The position numbers were made by a program, and so were the translations under genes. The notes beneath the pieces were generated by a model. The model saw only the letters and a list, made by a program, of their open reading frames with translations, had not been told where the DNA came from and searched no databases. Shown piece after piece: positions 17,208-26,539 of a stretch of DNA of 64,000 nucleotides (positions are counted from its first letter, which is position 1; every line of letters begins with the position of its first letter). Origin of the DNA: Bradyrhizobium sp. sBnM-33 (GTDB lineage: Bacteria; Pseudomonadota; Alphaproteobacteria; Rhizobiales; Xanthobacteraceae); assembly GCF_032917945.1 (NCBI RefSeq), contig NZ_CP136624.1:7254001-7318000 (forward strand), read 5' to 3'.

Positions 17208-17921
17208 TCACTCTTCGCTTGCACTCTTCAACGCGGCGATCAGGTCATCGATCTCCATGCGCTTGCGGAAATCGGGATCGACGAAGCGGGCTTTTACCAA
17301 TCCATCGCGGCCGACCACGAAGGTAGCCGGGATCGGCAGCACACAGCCGTCATTGCCCTGAAAACTCGCCATATCCTGATACGAAAGCAGCCGCTGGATT
17401 TCGGTACCGAGCCAGATCGCGAGGTTGAGCGACAGCGCGTAGCCGTTGTCGAGATCGGTCAGCACCGGGAACGGCGCTTCGGCCTCGGATTTGAATTCCG
17501 CGGCATAGGCCTGCGTCTCCGGCATGATCGCAACCGTCTGCGCACCTAATGCCTTGATCCGGTCCTGGGCCTGGATCACAGCCCTCACGTTCAGCCTGCA
17601 GTAAGGACACCAATGGCCGCGATAAAACATTACGGCGACCGGACCGTGATCGAGGAGTGATTTCAGGCTGATCAGCCGGCCGGTCTCGTCCGGCAACAGG
17701 AATGGCGGCATCACCTCGCCCGGCCTCGGCGCGTTTTCGCCGCCGCCGTTCTCATTGAGCCGCGCCACCAATCGGTCGACCGCTTCGCCATAGGCCGGAA
17801 AGATCTCCCGCCCCGCCGCGGCGTAGGCCTCTAGCTGCTCGCGCAAGGTGCCCTCCATGTCGCGGCATTGCTGGAACGCCTGCTTGAGGCGTTCGGCGTT
17901 GGCTGGCGATAGCGTTGTCAT
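17208..17921 (-). CDS. Peroxiredoxin-like protein (AhpC/TSA family)
   Basis: A 237-residue thioredoxin-fold protein reducing peroxides through cysteine thiols. The redox motif is WCPYC (Cys105, Cys108) after VAVMFYRGH, which is the arrangement of the peroxiredoxin-like AhpC/TSA group. About 65 helical residues precede the fold. GGAGCAAG before ATG 17921 makes that start better than an upstream ATG at 17936. No signal peptide is present, so it is cytosolic. Confidence 0.85.
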   Translation of the reverse strand: MTTLSPANAERLKQAFQQCRDMEGTLREQLEAYAAAGREIFPAYGEAVDRLVARLNENGGGENAPRPGEVMPPFLLPDETGRLISLKSLLDHGPVAVMFYRGHWCPYCRLNVRAVIQAQDRIKALGAQTVAIMPETQAYAAEFKSEAEAPFPVLTDLDNGYALSLNLAIWLGTEIQRLLSYQDMASFQGNDGCVLPIPATFVVGRDGLVKARFVDPDFRKRMEIDDLIAALKSASEE

Positions 17922-17955
17922 GGCTTGCTCCGGCATATCAGCATTATTTTCCGGC

Positions 17956-17982
17956 TCGGGCCGCCCCGCAAGGGCGGCCCGA
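17956..17982. terminator. Perfect 11-bp hairpin after the small exported-protein gene
   Basis: TCGGGCCGCCC (17956-17966) and GGGCGGCCCGA (17972-17982) pair perfectly around CGCAA. It lies 20 bp downstream of the minus-strand gene that ends at 18002 and just before the peroxiredoxin gene, so it likely separates the two transcripts. Confidence 0.6.
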
Positions 17983-18001
17983 ACGCCGCAGCGCTACCGC
18001 T

Positions 18002-18286
18002 TCAGGGCAGATAGAAATTTCCGGTCGGATCAAGCATGCCCGAGGTCGAATAGAGCTGGCCCTTGTCCATGAAGAATACGGTGTTGTTGGGCACCTTCTT
18101 GGCGTTCTTCATCATTGCGTCGTGGTTCTTTGGCGTCGCAGCCATCGCCATGGCCGACATCTTGCCGGGCCCGGCATACATGTAGGCCATGCCCGGATTG
18201 AATTCCCAGGAAACTTGCGAGAAGGCGGTCGTGGCGACGGCAGCAAAGGCCGCGGCGGCAATCAAGGTCTTGGAAAGGGTGGTCAT
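18002..18286 (-). CDS. Small exported protein, unknown function
   Basis: A 94-residue protein with a clear signal peptide (MTTLSKTLIAAAAFAAVATT, cleavage near AFS-Q). The mature part is about 70 residues, rich in Met, Ala and Lys, without cysteine. I do not recognise a family. GAGGAA precedes the chosen ATG at 18286; a longer frame to 18394 has no ribosome site. It is divergent from the cupin gene, another exported protein, across about 250 bp, and the two may share a regulatory region. Confidence 0.7.
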   Translation of the reverse strand: MTTLSKTLIAAAAFAAVATTAFSQVSWEFNPGMAYMYAGPGKMSAMAMAATPKNHDAMMKNAKKVPNNTVFFMDKGQLYSTSGMLDPTGNFYLP

Positions 18287-18534
18287 GCGGAATTCCTCAA
18301 GATTGACATCACGCCCGCCAATCGGGCGCTGACCCATCAGAGAATGGACGCCGCTTGATGTGAAATGCCGTTGCACAATCGGTTCGATAGCCACGGCGTA
18401 TCGAGAGCCGCATAGCGCGGGGCTATCGAGTCAAAAGCTAGCCGGCATTTCCTCTCGTGTGCAATTTCCGCGATTATCGTGACGTAGCCGGCCAGACCAT
18501 CCGGGGCCAAGGCAAAACCAGAGGAGATCACTAC

Positions 18535-19017
18535 ATGTCCAAATCCAACGTCACGTCCCGCACGGTCGGGCACGGCCTCGCGCTTGCCGGATTGAGCGCA
18601 GGTTCGATTGCTACCGCCGTGGCCGGCGAATGCCCGGCCGGGAAGATGCAGGCAAATGTCCGCCCGATGGTCGACCATAAGCCGGTCGGCGTCACCGACG
18701 TCACTCTCGGCTCGATCAATCTCGAGAAGCAGCCGGCTAATATCAAGGATCGCGAGCTGCGCTTCCGCAAGCTGACCATCGAGCCCGGCGGCATCGTGCC
18801 CTGGCACAGTCATGACGACCGGCCTGCGCTGATCTACATCCAGCAGGGCGAGATCGTCGAATACGCCAGCAACTGCTCGGAGCCGATCGTGCACAAGGCC
18901 GGCGAGATCAGGCCGGAAGTCGCCGGTACCTCGCACTGGTGGAAGAATCTCGGCAACGAGACCGTCATTCTCTATGTCGGCGACGTCCGCAAGGATCCGC
19001 ACGACCACAACATGTAA
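18535..19017 (+). CDS. Exported cupin-domain protein
   Basis: A 160-residue single-domain cupin. The first motif is PGGIVPWHSHDDRPALIYIQ, with the HxH metal-binding pair but no glutamate at the usual third position; the second motif includes HWWKNLGNETVILYVGD. The N-terminus (residues 8-31) is hydrophobic and ends TAVAGECPAG, suggesting export. GAGGAG precedes ATG 18535. A strong hairpin terminator follows. Metal binding is likely, but the reaction is unknown. Confidence 0.8.
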   Translation: MSKSNVTSRTVGHGLALAGLSAGSIATAVAGECPAGKMQANVRPMVDHKPVGVTDVTLGSINLEKQPANIKDRELRFRKLTIEPGGIVPWHSHDDRPALIYIQQGEIVEYASNCSEPIVHKAGEIRPEVAGTSHWWKNLGNETVILYVGDVRKDPHDHNM

Positions 19018-19053
19018 GGAGCTGTAACGAGCGCCACCCGACGTCTCGTTGCC

Positions 19054-19113
19054 GGATGTGACGGCCTGGGGTCCCCGTGTCGCCCCACACGCCCAGGCGT
19101 CACATCCTTCTTT
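19054..19113 (+). terminator. Rho-independent-type terminator after the cupin gene
   Basis: GGATGTGACGGCCTGGG and CCCAGGCGTCACATCC form a stem with one bulged base around a 20-nt loop, followed by TTCTTT. It ends the cupin transcript 37 bp after its stop. Confidence 0.75.
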
Positions 19114-19131
19114 CTCGATAAGAGAAGCGCC

Positions 19132-20357
19132 ATGACCGGCATATCCGCGCCGATGAAATCCCAAGCGATGGAAATGCATGGTCACTCACCGGGCGTGGCC
19201 CTGCGATCTCTCGTCATTGGCCTCACGGCGTTCCTGACCGTGGTGGATCTGTTTGCGACGCAAGCGATTCTTCCCTCGCTGACCCGGCACTACAATGTAA
19301 CCCCGGCCGCGATGGGTATCGCGGTCAATGCCAGCACCATCGGCATGGCCGTCGCCGGCCTCGTCGTCGGCTTCCTGAGCCCGCATATCGATCGACGGCT
19401 CGGCATTCTCGTCAGCCTGGTCGTGCTCGCAGTCCCCACGACGCTGCTGGCGATCGCGCCTGATCTCACGACGTTTACGGTGCTCCGCATCGCCCAAGGC
19501 CTCTGCATGGCCTCGGCGTTCGCGTTGACGCTGGCCTATCTCGGCGAGCAATGCAGTTCGATGGATGCGGGCGGCGCGTTCGCGGCCTATATCACCGGCA
19601 ACGTCGCGAGCAATCTGATCGGCCGGCTGGTGTCGGCGGCAGTGGTCGACACGCTCGGGCTGGCCTCGAATTTCTATTTCTTTGCGCTGCTGAACCTTGC
19701 CGGTGCAGCGCTAGTGTACTTTACCATCCATCGCGTCAAACCGATGCACGCGATGCCCTCGACGCAATCGCCCTTCGCGGCAAGGCTCGGCCATTGGCGC
19801 GACCCGGCGCTGCGCGCTGCTTTTGCCATCGGCTTTTGCATCCTGTTCGCCTTCATCGGCACCTTCACCTTCGTCAATTTCGTGCTGGTGCGCGAACCGC
19901 TGGCGCTCGGGCGGATGGATCTCGGCTTCGTCTATTTCGTCTTTGCGCCTTCCGTGGTCACGACGCTGTTTGCCGGTAGGGCGGTCGCCCGCTTTGGCAC
20001 GCGGCCGGCGATCTGGGGCGCGCTGGCGGTGGCAGCCGCTGGATTGCCCTTGATGCTGTCTTCCCACCTGCCGCAAGTTTTGACCGGCATGGTGCTGGTG
20101 GGCGTCGGACGTTCTTTGCGCAGGCCTGCGCCACCGGCTTTGTCGGCCAGGCCGCCAGCGACCATCGCGGCGCTGCCAGCGGAACCTATCTTGCCTGCTA
20201 TTTCCTCGGTGGCCTCGTCGGCAGCGCCATCCTGGGCCAATTGTTCGATCGGTTCGGTTGGACCGCCTGTATCACCGGGGTCGGCGCCGCGCTGGCAGTG
20301 GCGGCTCTGCTGACCGCGCGGCTCGCGCTCAAGCCGTCCGCCGGGTCTCCGGCATGA
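19132..20357 (+). pseudogene. MFS transporter, broken by a one-base deletion
   Basis: The first 325 codons encode a normal MFS exporter: FLTVVDLFATQAILPSLTRH, motif A-like GFLSPHIDRRLG, and about ten membrane segments. At about 20107-20109 the frame slips: the zero frame continues as Arg/Pro-rich nonsense to 20313, while frame +2 resumes proper family sequence (TFFAQACATGFVGQAASDHR, then YFLGGLVGSAILGQLFDRFG) to a TGA at 20355-20357. Restoring one base after GGCGTCGG would give an intact protein of about 408 residues. The real tail overlaps the end of the convergent MFS gene. This is a recent pseudogene or a sequencing error. Confidence 0.88.
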
Positions 20358-21615
20358 GCAGCCAGATCATCGTCAGGCCGAGCGCCGCAATCGCTGCAAG
20401 CCCGGTAAACGCGATGCTGCTGCCAAAGGTATCGCTGATATAGCCGGCGAGCACCGTGCTGAGTGACGCGCCGATGCCGGTCGCAGTGCCGACCACGCCC
20501 TGCGCCAGATTGAAGTGGCCGCTGCCATAAGCGATGTCGGCCACGATCAGCGGCACCATCACGCTGAGCACGGCCGCGGTAATGCCGTCGAACACCTGCA
20601 CCAGGACCAGAAGATAGGGATCGCGCACGACCGCAAACAGCAGGCCACGGATTGCCAGTGCGCCGAAAGCCATTAGCAGCAACGGTCGCCTTCCCCAGGC
20701 CTGCGCCTTGCGGCCGACTGAGGGTGAGGTCAGCGCGACGATCGCTTGAGGTACGATGATGCAGGCGGCGATCAGCACCGGCGCCCATTGGGCCGATCGC
20801 GTCGTGACCACGCCAGCCATCAGCGGCAGCATGGCTGCGTTGGCGAGTTGAAACAGCAGGACGCCGCCGGCGAAGATCAACAGCGGGCGCTGCCGAAGCA
20901 GGTGAAGCACACTGGTCGCCTCCTTGTCGGCGGCCTTGGTATCGCCGTCCTCGCTCAAGGCACCGTGCGCCTGCGCCACGTTGATTTCCTGGCCACGAAT
21001 CCGGGCAAGCGCCAACAGGGTGGGGATTGCGAGAAGGGCCGTGACGAAGAAGACCGACTGACTTGACAGCAGATAACCGCATGCGCCCATGAGCGCCGCC
21101 GCTGAACCATTACCGAGGGACGCGAAACGGGCATTGCGCCCGAGCCGTTCCCCGATCGCAAGCGGCCCAACCAGGCCGAGGCTGATCGCGGCGATAGCCG
21201 GACCCAGCACGCAGCTCGCAAGCGCGTGCAACGTGGCGGCCGCTGTCACTACCGGGAAGATCGGCCACAAGGCGTAGGCCAGCGCGGCGCAGCCGATGGT
21301 GGCGACCGCGAGCCCCGCCACCAGCCGCTCGGAACGGGCAGCATCGACGACGGCTCCGCCCGGCATCTGCCCAAGCAGGCCGATGATCCCGCCGATCGAC
21401 AGCACGAAGCCAATCTCGACCTGCGTCCATTTCTGCGTCGTCAGGTAAACCGCGATGAACGGACCAAATCCGGTCTGCACGTCGGCGAGAAAGAAGATGA
21501 ACCAATCGAGGCCGCGTTGGCTCTCACGCGACGGTTTGGGCCGCTCGCCGGGCGCGGGCGGCAGCGGCACAACGTTGCCCTCGCCGGCGGATCGCCCATG
21601 GCGATCGTCGTTCAT
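20329..21615 (-). CDS. MFS transporter
   Basis: A 428-residue permease with 12 predicted membrane segments. The conserved loop between segments 2 and 3 reads GQMPGGAVVDAARSERLV; segments 6 and 7 are separated by a charged loop around residues 215-240. The C-terminal half begins LLIFAGGVLLFQLANAAMLPL, typical of the drug-efflux/YajR-like groups. It is the last of four minus-strand genes (exporter, glucosidase, PRC-barrel protein, this one) with gaps of 45-70 bp, which may form one transcript. The substrate is unknown. Confidence 0.85.
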   Translation of the reverse strand: MNDDRHGRSAGEGNVVPLPPAPGERPKPSRESQRGLDWFIFFLADVQTGFGPFIAVYLTTQKWTQVEIGFVLSIGGIIGLLGQMPGGAVVDAARSERLVAGLAVATIGCAALAYALWPIFPVVTAAATLHALASCVLGPAIAAISLGLVGPLAIGERLGRNARFASLGNGSAAALMGACGYLLSSQSVFFVTALLAIPTLLALARIRGQEINVAQAHGALSEDGDTKAADKEATSVLHLLRQRPLLIFAGGVLLFQLANAAMLPLMAGVVTTRSAQWAPVLIAACIIVPQAIVALTSPSVGRKAQAWGRRPLLLMAFGALAIRGLLFAVVRDPYLLVLVQVFDGITAAVLSVMVPLIVADIAYGSGHFNLAQGVVGTATGIGASLSTVLAGYISDTFGSSIAFTGLAAIAALGLTMIWLLMPETRRTA

Positions 21616-21660
21616 CGGATCGAGCGACTGGGAGGGGCGCGCGATCAGGCCGTTTCTCCT

Positions 21661-22158
21661 TTATTTGTCGAAATCCCACGGCTGTAAGCGGCCGGCCGCA
21701 CCGAGCACGATGACCGGCGCGTCCTGCTTGTATTCCGGCGCCGCAATCACCTGTTCCTTGGTCAGCTCGAGCGTGATGCTGTCACTCTTGTTGGCAACAC
21801 GACCAAAATGCAGCGCACTCCAGTCGACGACGATCTTTCGGCTACCGACACCGAGAAAGCCGCCGAAATCGATGACGGCGGCGCGCACCGTGCCCTCGCG
21901 GTCCACGATCACATCGACGATGCGTCCCATATTTTCGTTGGCCGCACTGCGGACCTCGCGGCCAAGAATGCCGAGCGCGTCGCGGGCGCCGATCACAGTG
22001 ACCGACGGCGGAGGCGCCGGTTCCTTTTTCGTGGCATCTTTCGCTGCATCAGCCGGAGCGGCACGGCTTCCCTGCGTTCCACTATCTTCCGCTGCCGAAA
22101 CCGGAAGGCTCATCGCTAGCCCGGCGATCAGCGATATGATGACAATACCGGCGCGCAT
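21661..22158 (-). CDS. Exported PRC-barrel domain protein
   Basis: A 165-residue protein starting at ATG 22158 after CAGGAGGG. The N-terminal 23 residues are a signal peptide ending LPVSAAE. A Pro/Ala/Lys-rich linker (about residues 25-55) leads to a PRC-barrel: IGRDALGILGREV-type start, NMGRIVDVIVDREGTVRAAV and SRKIVVDWSALHF. Such periplasmic PRC proteins are common in Bradyrhizobium and of uncertain role. It lies between the glucosidase and an MFS gene on the same strand. Confidence 0.82.
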   Translation of the reverse strand: MRAGIVIISLIAGLAMSLPVSAAEDSGTQGSRAAPADAAKDATKKEPAPPPSVTVIGARDALGILGREVRSAANENMGRIVDVIVDREGTVRAAVIDFGGFLGVGSRKIVVDWSALHFGRVANKSDSITLELTKEQVIAAPEYKQDAPVIVLGAAGRLQPWDFDK

Positions 22159-22205
22159 ATGGCCCTCCTGAACTCCGAAGACGCACGGATGGGAATGCAC
22201 GACCG

Positions 22206-24404
22206 CTAATGCGTCAACACGATCGACACCTGAATCTGTCCGCGCGTGCGCAATACCTCGAGCGACACTTCCTCGCCGTGGCGGCGCACCCTCAAATCGA
22301 CGCTGGAAGGCCCGAGCCGCAGATCGCGTAATACCACCTCGTTGAGGAATTCCGGCAGGCGCGGGTCACGAAGCCGGATCTCGCCGCGCGCGGCATCGAA
22401 TTCAAGGCCGAGCGCTGCTTCAAGTAGCGTAAACGGCGTCGCGCTGGCCCAGGCCTGCGGCGCGCAGGCGACCGGATAAAGCACCGGTCCGCGCCGCTTT
22501 TCCCGTCGGAATCCGCAGAACAATTCCGGCAGCCGCCGCAAGTCCATGTAGCTCGCAGCGTCGAACAGGCCCTTGAACAGATGCGCTACCGAATGTTTCA
22601 GGCCGTAGCGTGCAAAACCGAGCGCGATCAGCGCATTGTCGTGCGGCCAGATCGATCCGTTGTGATAGGACATCGGGTTGTAGCGAACCTCACCGTAGGC
22701 CACGGTGCGGATGCCCCATCCCGAATAGAATTTCTGGCTCATCAGATCGGCCGCAACGAGGCGGGCGCGGTCGGTCCGGACGATGCCGGTGAAGAGAAGC
22801 TGGCCGGCATTGGACGTTCGAACCTTGCACGGCCGCTTGGCACCATCGAGCGCCAGCGCGTAGGTGCCGAGTTCCTCGCACCAGAACGCCTCCTCGAAGC
22901 GCTCGGCCAGCAGCAGGGCTTCGGATTCGAGCTTCGCCGCCTGATCAATTTTTCCCAACCGCCGTGCGCAACGGGCGGCCAGCCGCTTGGCGGCGAAGAC
23001 ATAGCCCTGAACTTCCGCCAGCGCGATATAGCCTTCGGCGAGTTGCCCATCGGCATGGAAGATCGCGTCGTAGGAATCCTTCCAGCCCTGGTTGGCGAGC
23101 CCCTGTTCGGTAGCACGCTGGTACTCAATGAAACCGTCATGATCGGGGTCGCCAGGCCCGTCGATCCACCGCAACGCCGCCTCGATCGCGGGCCACAGTT
23201 CGGCCAGCGTTTCCTCGTCGCCGGTGCGCTCGACATAATAACCGGCCAACAGCACGAACAGCGATGTCGAGTCGACGCTACCGTAATATTGCGCAAACGG
23301 CACTTCGCGCAGCGCCGCCATCTCGCCGCCGCGCATTTCGTGCAGGATCTTGCCAGGTTCGGCATCGGCGAGCGGATCGACGGCCTTGGCCTGAAAATGA
23401 GCCAGCCGCCGCAGCACGCCCTGGGCAATACGCGGATCGACCCACAGCATCTGCAGTGCGGTGATCAGTCCATCGCGACCGAACGTGGTCGAATACCAGG
23501 GAATGCCCGCATAGGGATATCGCCCCTGCGGCGTTTCGGTCATCAGCATGTTGAGGTCGCCCATCGCCTGGCACAGAACCTCGTTGAAGATGTCGTTCGA
23601 CGTCTCGATGCTGGCTGCGCCGATCGTCGAGCGCCGCATCTCGCGGCGATGCGCCAGCAGGCCGCGATAGAACGGTACCGGCTTCTGCATGGCAGGCTTG
23701 TTGCAGGACACCGCGACGAACAATGCGATCACTTCCTTCGGCGCCAACTCGAAATGATAGGTTGCCGAATTGACTGCGAGCCGCGTCGGCCGTGGCTCGA
23801 AATGCAACGATGTAACGCGGACCTGACCGTCGAGCCCGCTGTACTCCAGCACGACATCGCTGGGGCCAAGCAACCGGCTGGAGCCCACTCCCCGGCGCGA
23901 CCGGCGCTCGCCGCGCACCTCGAACAAGTCGGCGAAGTCATTGTCGAACAACAGCGTCAGGTCGAAGCTCGCCGGCCGGTCGCCGTGATTTTGCAGGGCG
24001 ATGCGCTGGTAGGCGGTACCGCGCCACAGGAAAATCGAGCGCACGATGTGCAGCGTGTCCTTCTGCAACGCCAGCCTGCCGTTGCGGTACACGTCCGAAT
24101 TGGTGAGATCGATGGTCAGCGCCGAATTGTCATCGCGCAGATTGGAACCGAGCAACAGCGGCTGGACTTCGTCGAGCACCATCTCCAGCCGGGCGAGATA
24201 ACGGGTGTCGGCGTTGAACAGACCGTCGGGCCCGCCGGCGGAGGCGCCGATATCGCCATGGCTGTCCAGCACGATGAATGTATCGTCGTGCTTGAGCGAG
24301 CGGCGCTGCCGCGTCGCCGGCCCCGTCATCGGGATGTAGAAAGGTGATTCCGCGACGTGTTCGGCAGCCTGAATGGTGATCAGTTGGGTGACTTCGGCTG
24401 TCAT
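22206..24404 (-). CDS. Amylo-alpha-1,6-glucosidase / glycogen-debranching-type protein
   Basis: A 732-residue protein. Residues about 30-230 match the N-terminal GDE_N-type beta domain (FIVLDSHGDIGASAGGPDGLFNADTRYLARLEM); the rest is an alpha/alpha toroid of the GH63/MGH-like debranching group, with IPWYSTTFGRDGLITALQML, YYGSVDSTSLFVLL and MSYHNGSIWPHDNALIALGF. It probably releases glucose from alpha-linked glucans or branch points, in the cytosol since no signal peptide is present. It is distinct from GlgX. GAGGGG precedes ATG 24404. It lies downstream of an ABC exporter and near a GT4 gene, suggesting storage or surface glucan metabolism. Confidence 0.85.
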   Translation of the reverse strand: MTAEVTQLITIQAAEHVAESPFYIPMTGPATRQRRSLKHDDTFIVLDSHGDIGASAGGPDGLFNADTRYLARLEMVLDEVQPLLLGSNLRDDNSALTIDLTNSDVYRNGRLALQKDTLHIVRSIFLWRGTAYQRIALQNHGDRPASFDLTLLFDNDFADLFEVRGERRSRRGVGSSRLLGPSDVVLEYSGLDGQVRVTSLHFEPRPTRLAVNSATYHFELAPKEVIALFVAVSCNKPAMQKPVPFYRGLLAHRREMRRSTIGAASIETSNDIFNEVLCQAMGDLNMLMTETPQGRYPYAGIPWYSTTFGRDGLITALQMLWVDPRIAQGVLRRLAHFQAKAVDPLADAEPGKILHEMRGGEMAALREVPFAQYYGSVDSTSLFVLLAGYYVERTGDEETLAELWPAIEAALRWIDGPGDPDHDGFIEYQRATEQGLANQGWKDSYDAIFHADGQLAEGYIALAEVQGYVFAAKRLAARCARRLGKIDQAAKLESEALLLAERFEEAFWCEELGTYALALDGAKRPCKVRTSNAGQLLFTGIVRTDRARLVAADLMSQKFYSGWGIRTVAYGEVRYNPMSYHNGSIWPHDNALIALGFARYGLKHSVAHLFKGLFDAASYMDLRRLPELFCGFRREKRRGPVLYPVACAPQAWASATPFTLLEAALGLEFDAARGEIRLRDPRLPEFLNEVVLRDLRLGPSSVDLRVRRHGEEVSLEVLRTRGQIQVSIVLTH

Positions 24405-24472
24405 TTTGACCCCTCAAGCGATTTCCTTGCGTTGTGATGGACGCATCGGGACGCAAACGCAACTGCCACAGA

Positions 24473-26236
24473 TCAGGCCGCATGGCTGGCGAGGCGGCCC
24501 ATTTCGCGCGCGACCAATTCTCGGTAAGGCCCTCTTCCCTGCACGAGAATATCCGGCGGCCCATCTTCAATGATTCGCCCGTGATCCAGCACCACCACGC
24601 GGTCAAAATTGCGCAAGGTGGCGAGACGGTGGGCGATGGCAATCACGGTGCGTCCGCGCATCAGCCGCGCCAGCGCCTCGCGGATCGCCTCTTCGGATTC
24701 GCTGTCGAGCGCCGCCGTTGCCTCGTCCAGCAACAGGATCGGCGCGTCTTTCAGGAAGGCGCGCGCGATGGCGATCCGCTGCCGCTGCCCGCCGGAGACC
24801 TTGATACCGCGATCGCCAACCATCGTCGCCATGCCTTCGGGCAGATTTTCGATGAAATCGCAGCGCGCTGCAATCGCCGCGCGCAGCACCTCGTCGTCGG
24901 TCGCGTTCGGACGTCCGTAGCGGATATTTTCCATGATCGAGCGGTGGAACAGCGAGATGTCCTGCGGCACCACCGAGATCGCCTCGCGGAGGCTCTGCTG
25001 CGTCACCCGCGAAATGTCCTGGCCGTCAATGGTGATGCTGCCGTGCTGGACGTCATAGAAGCGCTGCAGCAGCACAAACAGGCTGGATTTCCCGCCGCCG
25101 GAATGACCGACCAGCCCGACCCGTTGTCCCGGCTGAATGCGCAAGGAGAATTTCTCGAACACCTGAACGCCGCCGGGATAGTGGAACGAGACGTTGTTGA
25201 AGGCGACGGCGGCGCCGCTGCGGATCAGCGGCTCGGCCTCGGGATGATCCTTCAATTCGTGCGGCAGCAGCAAGGTGGCGATCGCCTCCGTCAAGCGGGC
25301 AACATGCTGGGTGACGTCGACCAACGCCACCGCGAGGTCGCGCGTCGCGCTCAAAATCGAGAGCCCGAGCGTACATACCAGCACGACATCGCCGGTGGTC
25401 GCCGCGCCCCGCTGCCAGAGCGTGATAACCCACGCCAGCAGCGCGATCGTCAGCAGAATCGTCACAACGGCGTGAAGCAGCCGCAGCTTCTCGAGATAGC
25501 GGAGGCTGCGCCCACGGGCATCGAGTTCCCGCTCGACGGTGGCGTCGAAGCGGTCGTGTTCGTAGCTGAGGCCGCAGAACGCACGGACCAGCGGCAGATT
25601 GCTGATAACATCGACCATCTCGCCGTCCACCGCAGCCGCCTTGTCGGCAAAATCATCATGCAGCGGCTTGCCCGCCGCGGCGAGGTGAAACATCGCCATC
25701 AACATAATACCCGCGATGATGATCAAGCCCGCGGACATCGCCAGACTGACAGTTCCTATAAGGAGTATCGCCGAAACGGTCGCGATGCACGGCGGTAACA
25801 CATTCCAGACGAACATGTTTTCGACGGTGAAGACGGCATTGGACGTCGCCGTGATACGGCTGGTCAGCATGCCCGGCAAGCGGTCAGAGAAATAGCTGGG
25901 GGCGTGACCGGTCAGGTGGCGGAACATGTCACGGCGGAGATCGCCGGTGACGCCCACGAAAGTGAAGCTCGCCGTCCAGCTCGCGACCCGCCACAGCAGA
26001 TTATCCGCCGCAATAAGCGACATGAGAAAAGCGAATGCCAGCCATACGCTGCTCGCGTGCGACGAACCGGCCGTCAGGCTGTCGACCAGATACTTGACGC
26101 CATATTGCGTGCCCACCGAGCAGGCAACCGCTGCAACGACGGCAGACACAATGACCACATGGGCTCCGCGGCGCCGGCGCAGATAGCGCAAGACAAATGG
26201 AAGCGGCCGCCGCGCATATCCTGAAAGATTATCCAT
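24473..26236 (-). CDS. ABC exporter, fused membrane and ATPase domains
   Basis: A 587-residue half transporter that works as a dimer. Six membrane segments span about residues 25-320; the ATPase domain follows with Walker A GHSGGGKSS, signature VSGGQRQR, Walker B ILLLDEATAALD and the switch histidine in AIAHRLATL. This is the MsbA/multidrug/cyclic-glucan type of exporter. Together with the adjacent glucosidase gene and divergent GT4 gene, it might export a glucan or glycolipid, but multidrug or lipid export is equally possible. Confidence 0.87.
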   Translation of the reverse strand: MDNLSGYARRPLPFVLRYLRRRRGAHVVIVSAVVAAVACSVGTQYGVKYLVDSLTAGSSHASSVWLAFAFLMSLIAADNLLWRVASWTASFTFVGVTGDLRRDMFRHLTGHAPSYFSDRLPGMLTSRITATSNAVFTVENMFVWNVLPPCIATVSAILLIGTVSLAMSAGLIIIAGIMLMAMFHLAAAGKPLHDDFADKAAAVDGEMVDVISNLPLVRAFCGLSYEHDRFDATVERELDARGRSLRYLEKLRLLHAVVTILLTIALLAWVITLWQRGAATTGDVVLVCTLGLSILSATRDLAVALVDVTQHVARLTEAIATLLLPHELKDHPEAEPLIRSGAAVAFNNVSFHYPGGVQVFEKFSLRIQPGQRVGLVGHSGGGKSSLFVLLQRFYDVQHGSITIDGQDISRVTQQSLREAISVVPQDISLFHRSIMENIRYGRPNATDDEVLRAAIAARCDFIENLPEGMATMVGDRGIKVSGGQRQRIAIARAFLKDAPILLLDEATAALDSESEEAIREALARLMRGRTVIAIAHRLATLRNFDRVVVLDHGRIIEDGPPDILVQGRGPYRELVAREMGRLASHAA

Positions 26237-26539
26237 GTCGTCTGCAAACCTGTTGAGAGTGAAAGGGAATCCCTAACGCATATCGCGCACGAGGACGTGA
26301 ACGGTGCCGCTTCGGGTTTGTGGGCGCGCGGCCATCACCGCGCAACAATTCTGCAGCATCGAGGTCGCCTCAAATCTGTTGGTGTCAGATGGCATCAGCA
26401 AGACAGTCGTGTGGAAGAACCAAGATGCGCCGACAGTTGGAACTTCGCAGATGCAAGAACGTTCCAGCTTCCGGCACGCCGGTGCCGATCTGCGGGCTGA
26501 GGGCTTTATCCAACTAACATTCGAAACAGGAGACGAGAG
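26237..26539. other. Divergent promoter region, 303 bp
   Basis: Lies between the ABC exporter (minus) and the GT4 gene (plus) and should hold both promoters. A minus-strand frame through it continues into the GT4 gene and looks like a shadow. GGAGACGAGAG just before 26540 is the ribosome site of the GT4 gene. I see no clear operator. Confidence 0.4.

Noticed and set aside
22581..24347. A 588-codon plus-strand frame
   Set aside because: Shadow of the glucosidase gene on the minus strand.
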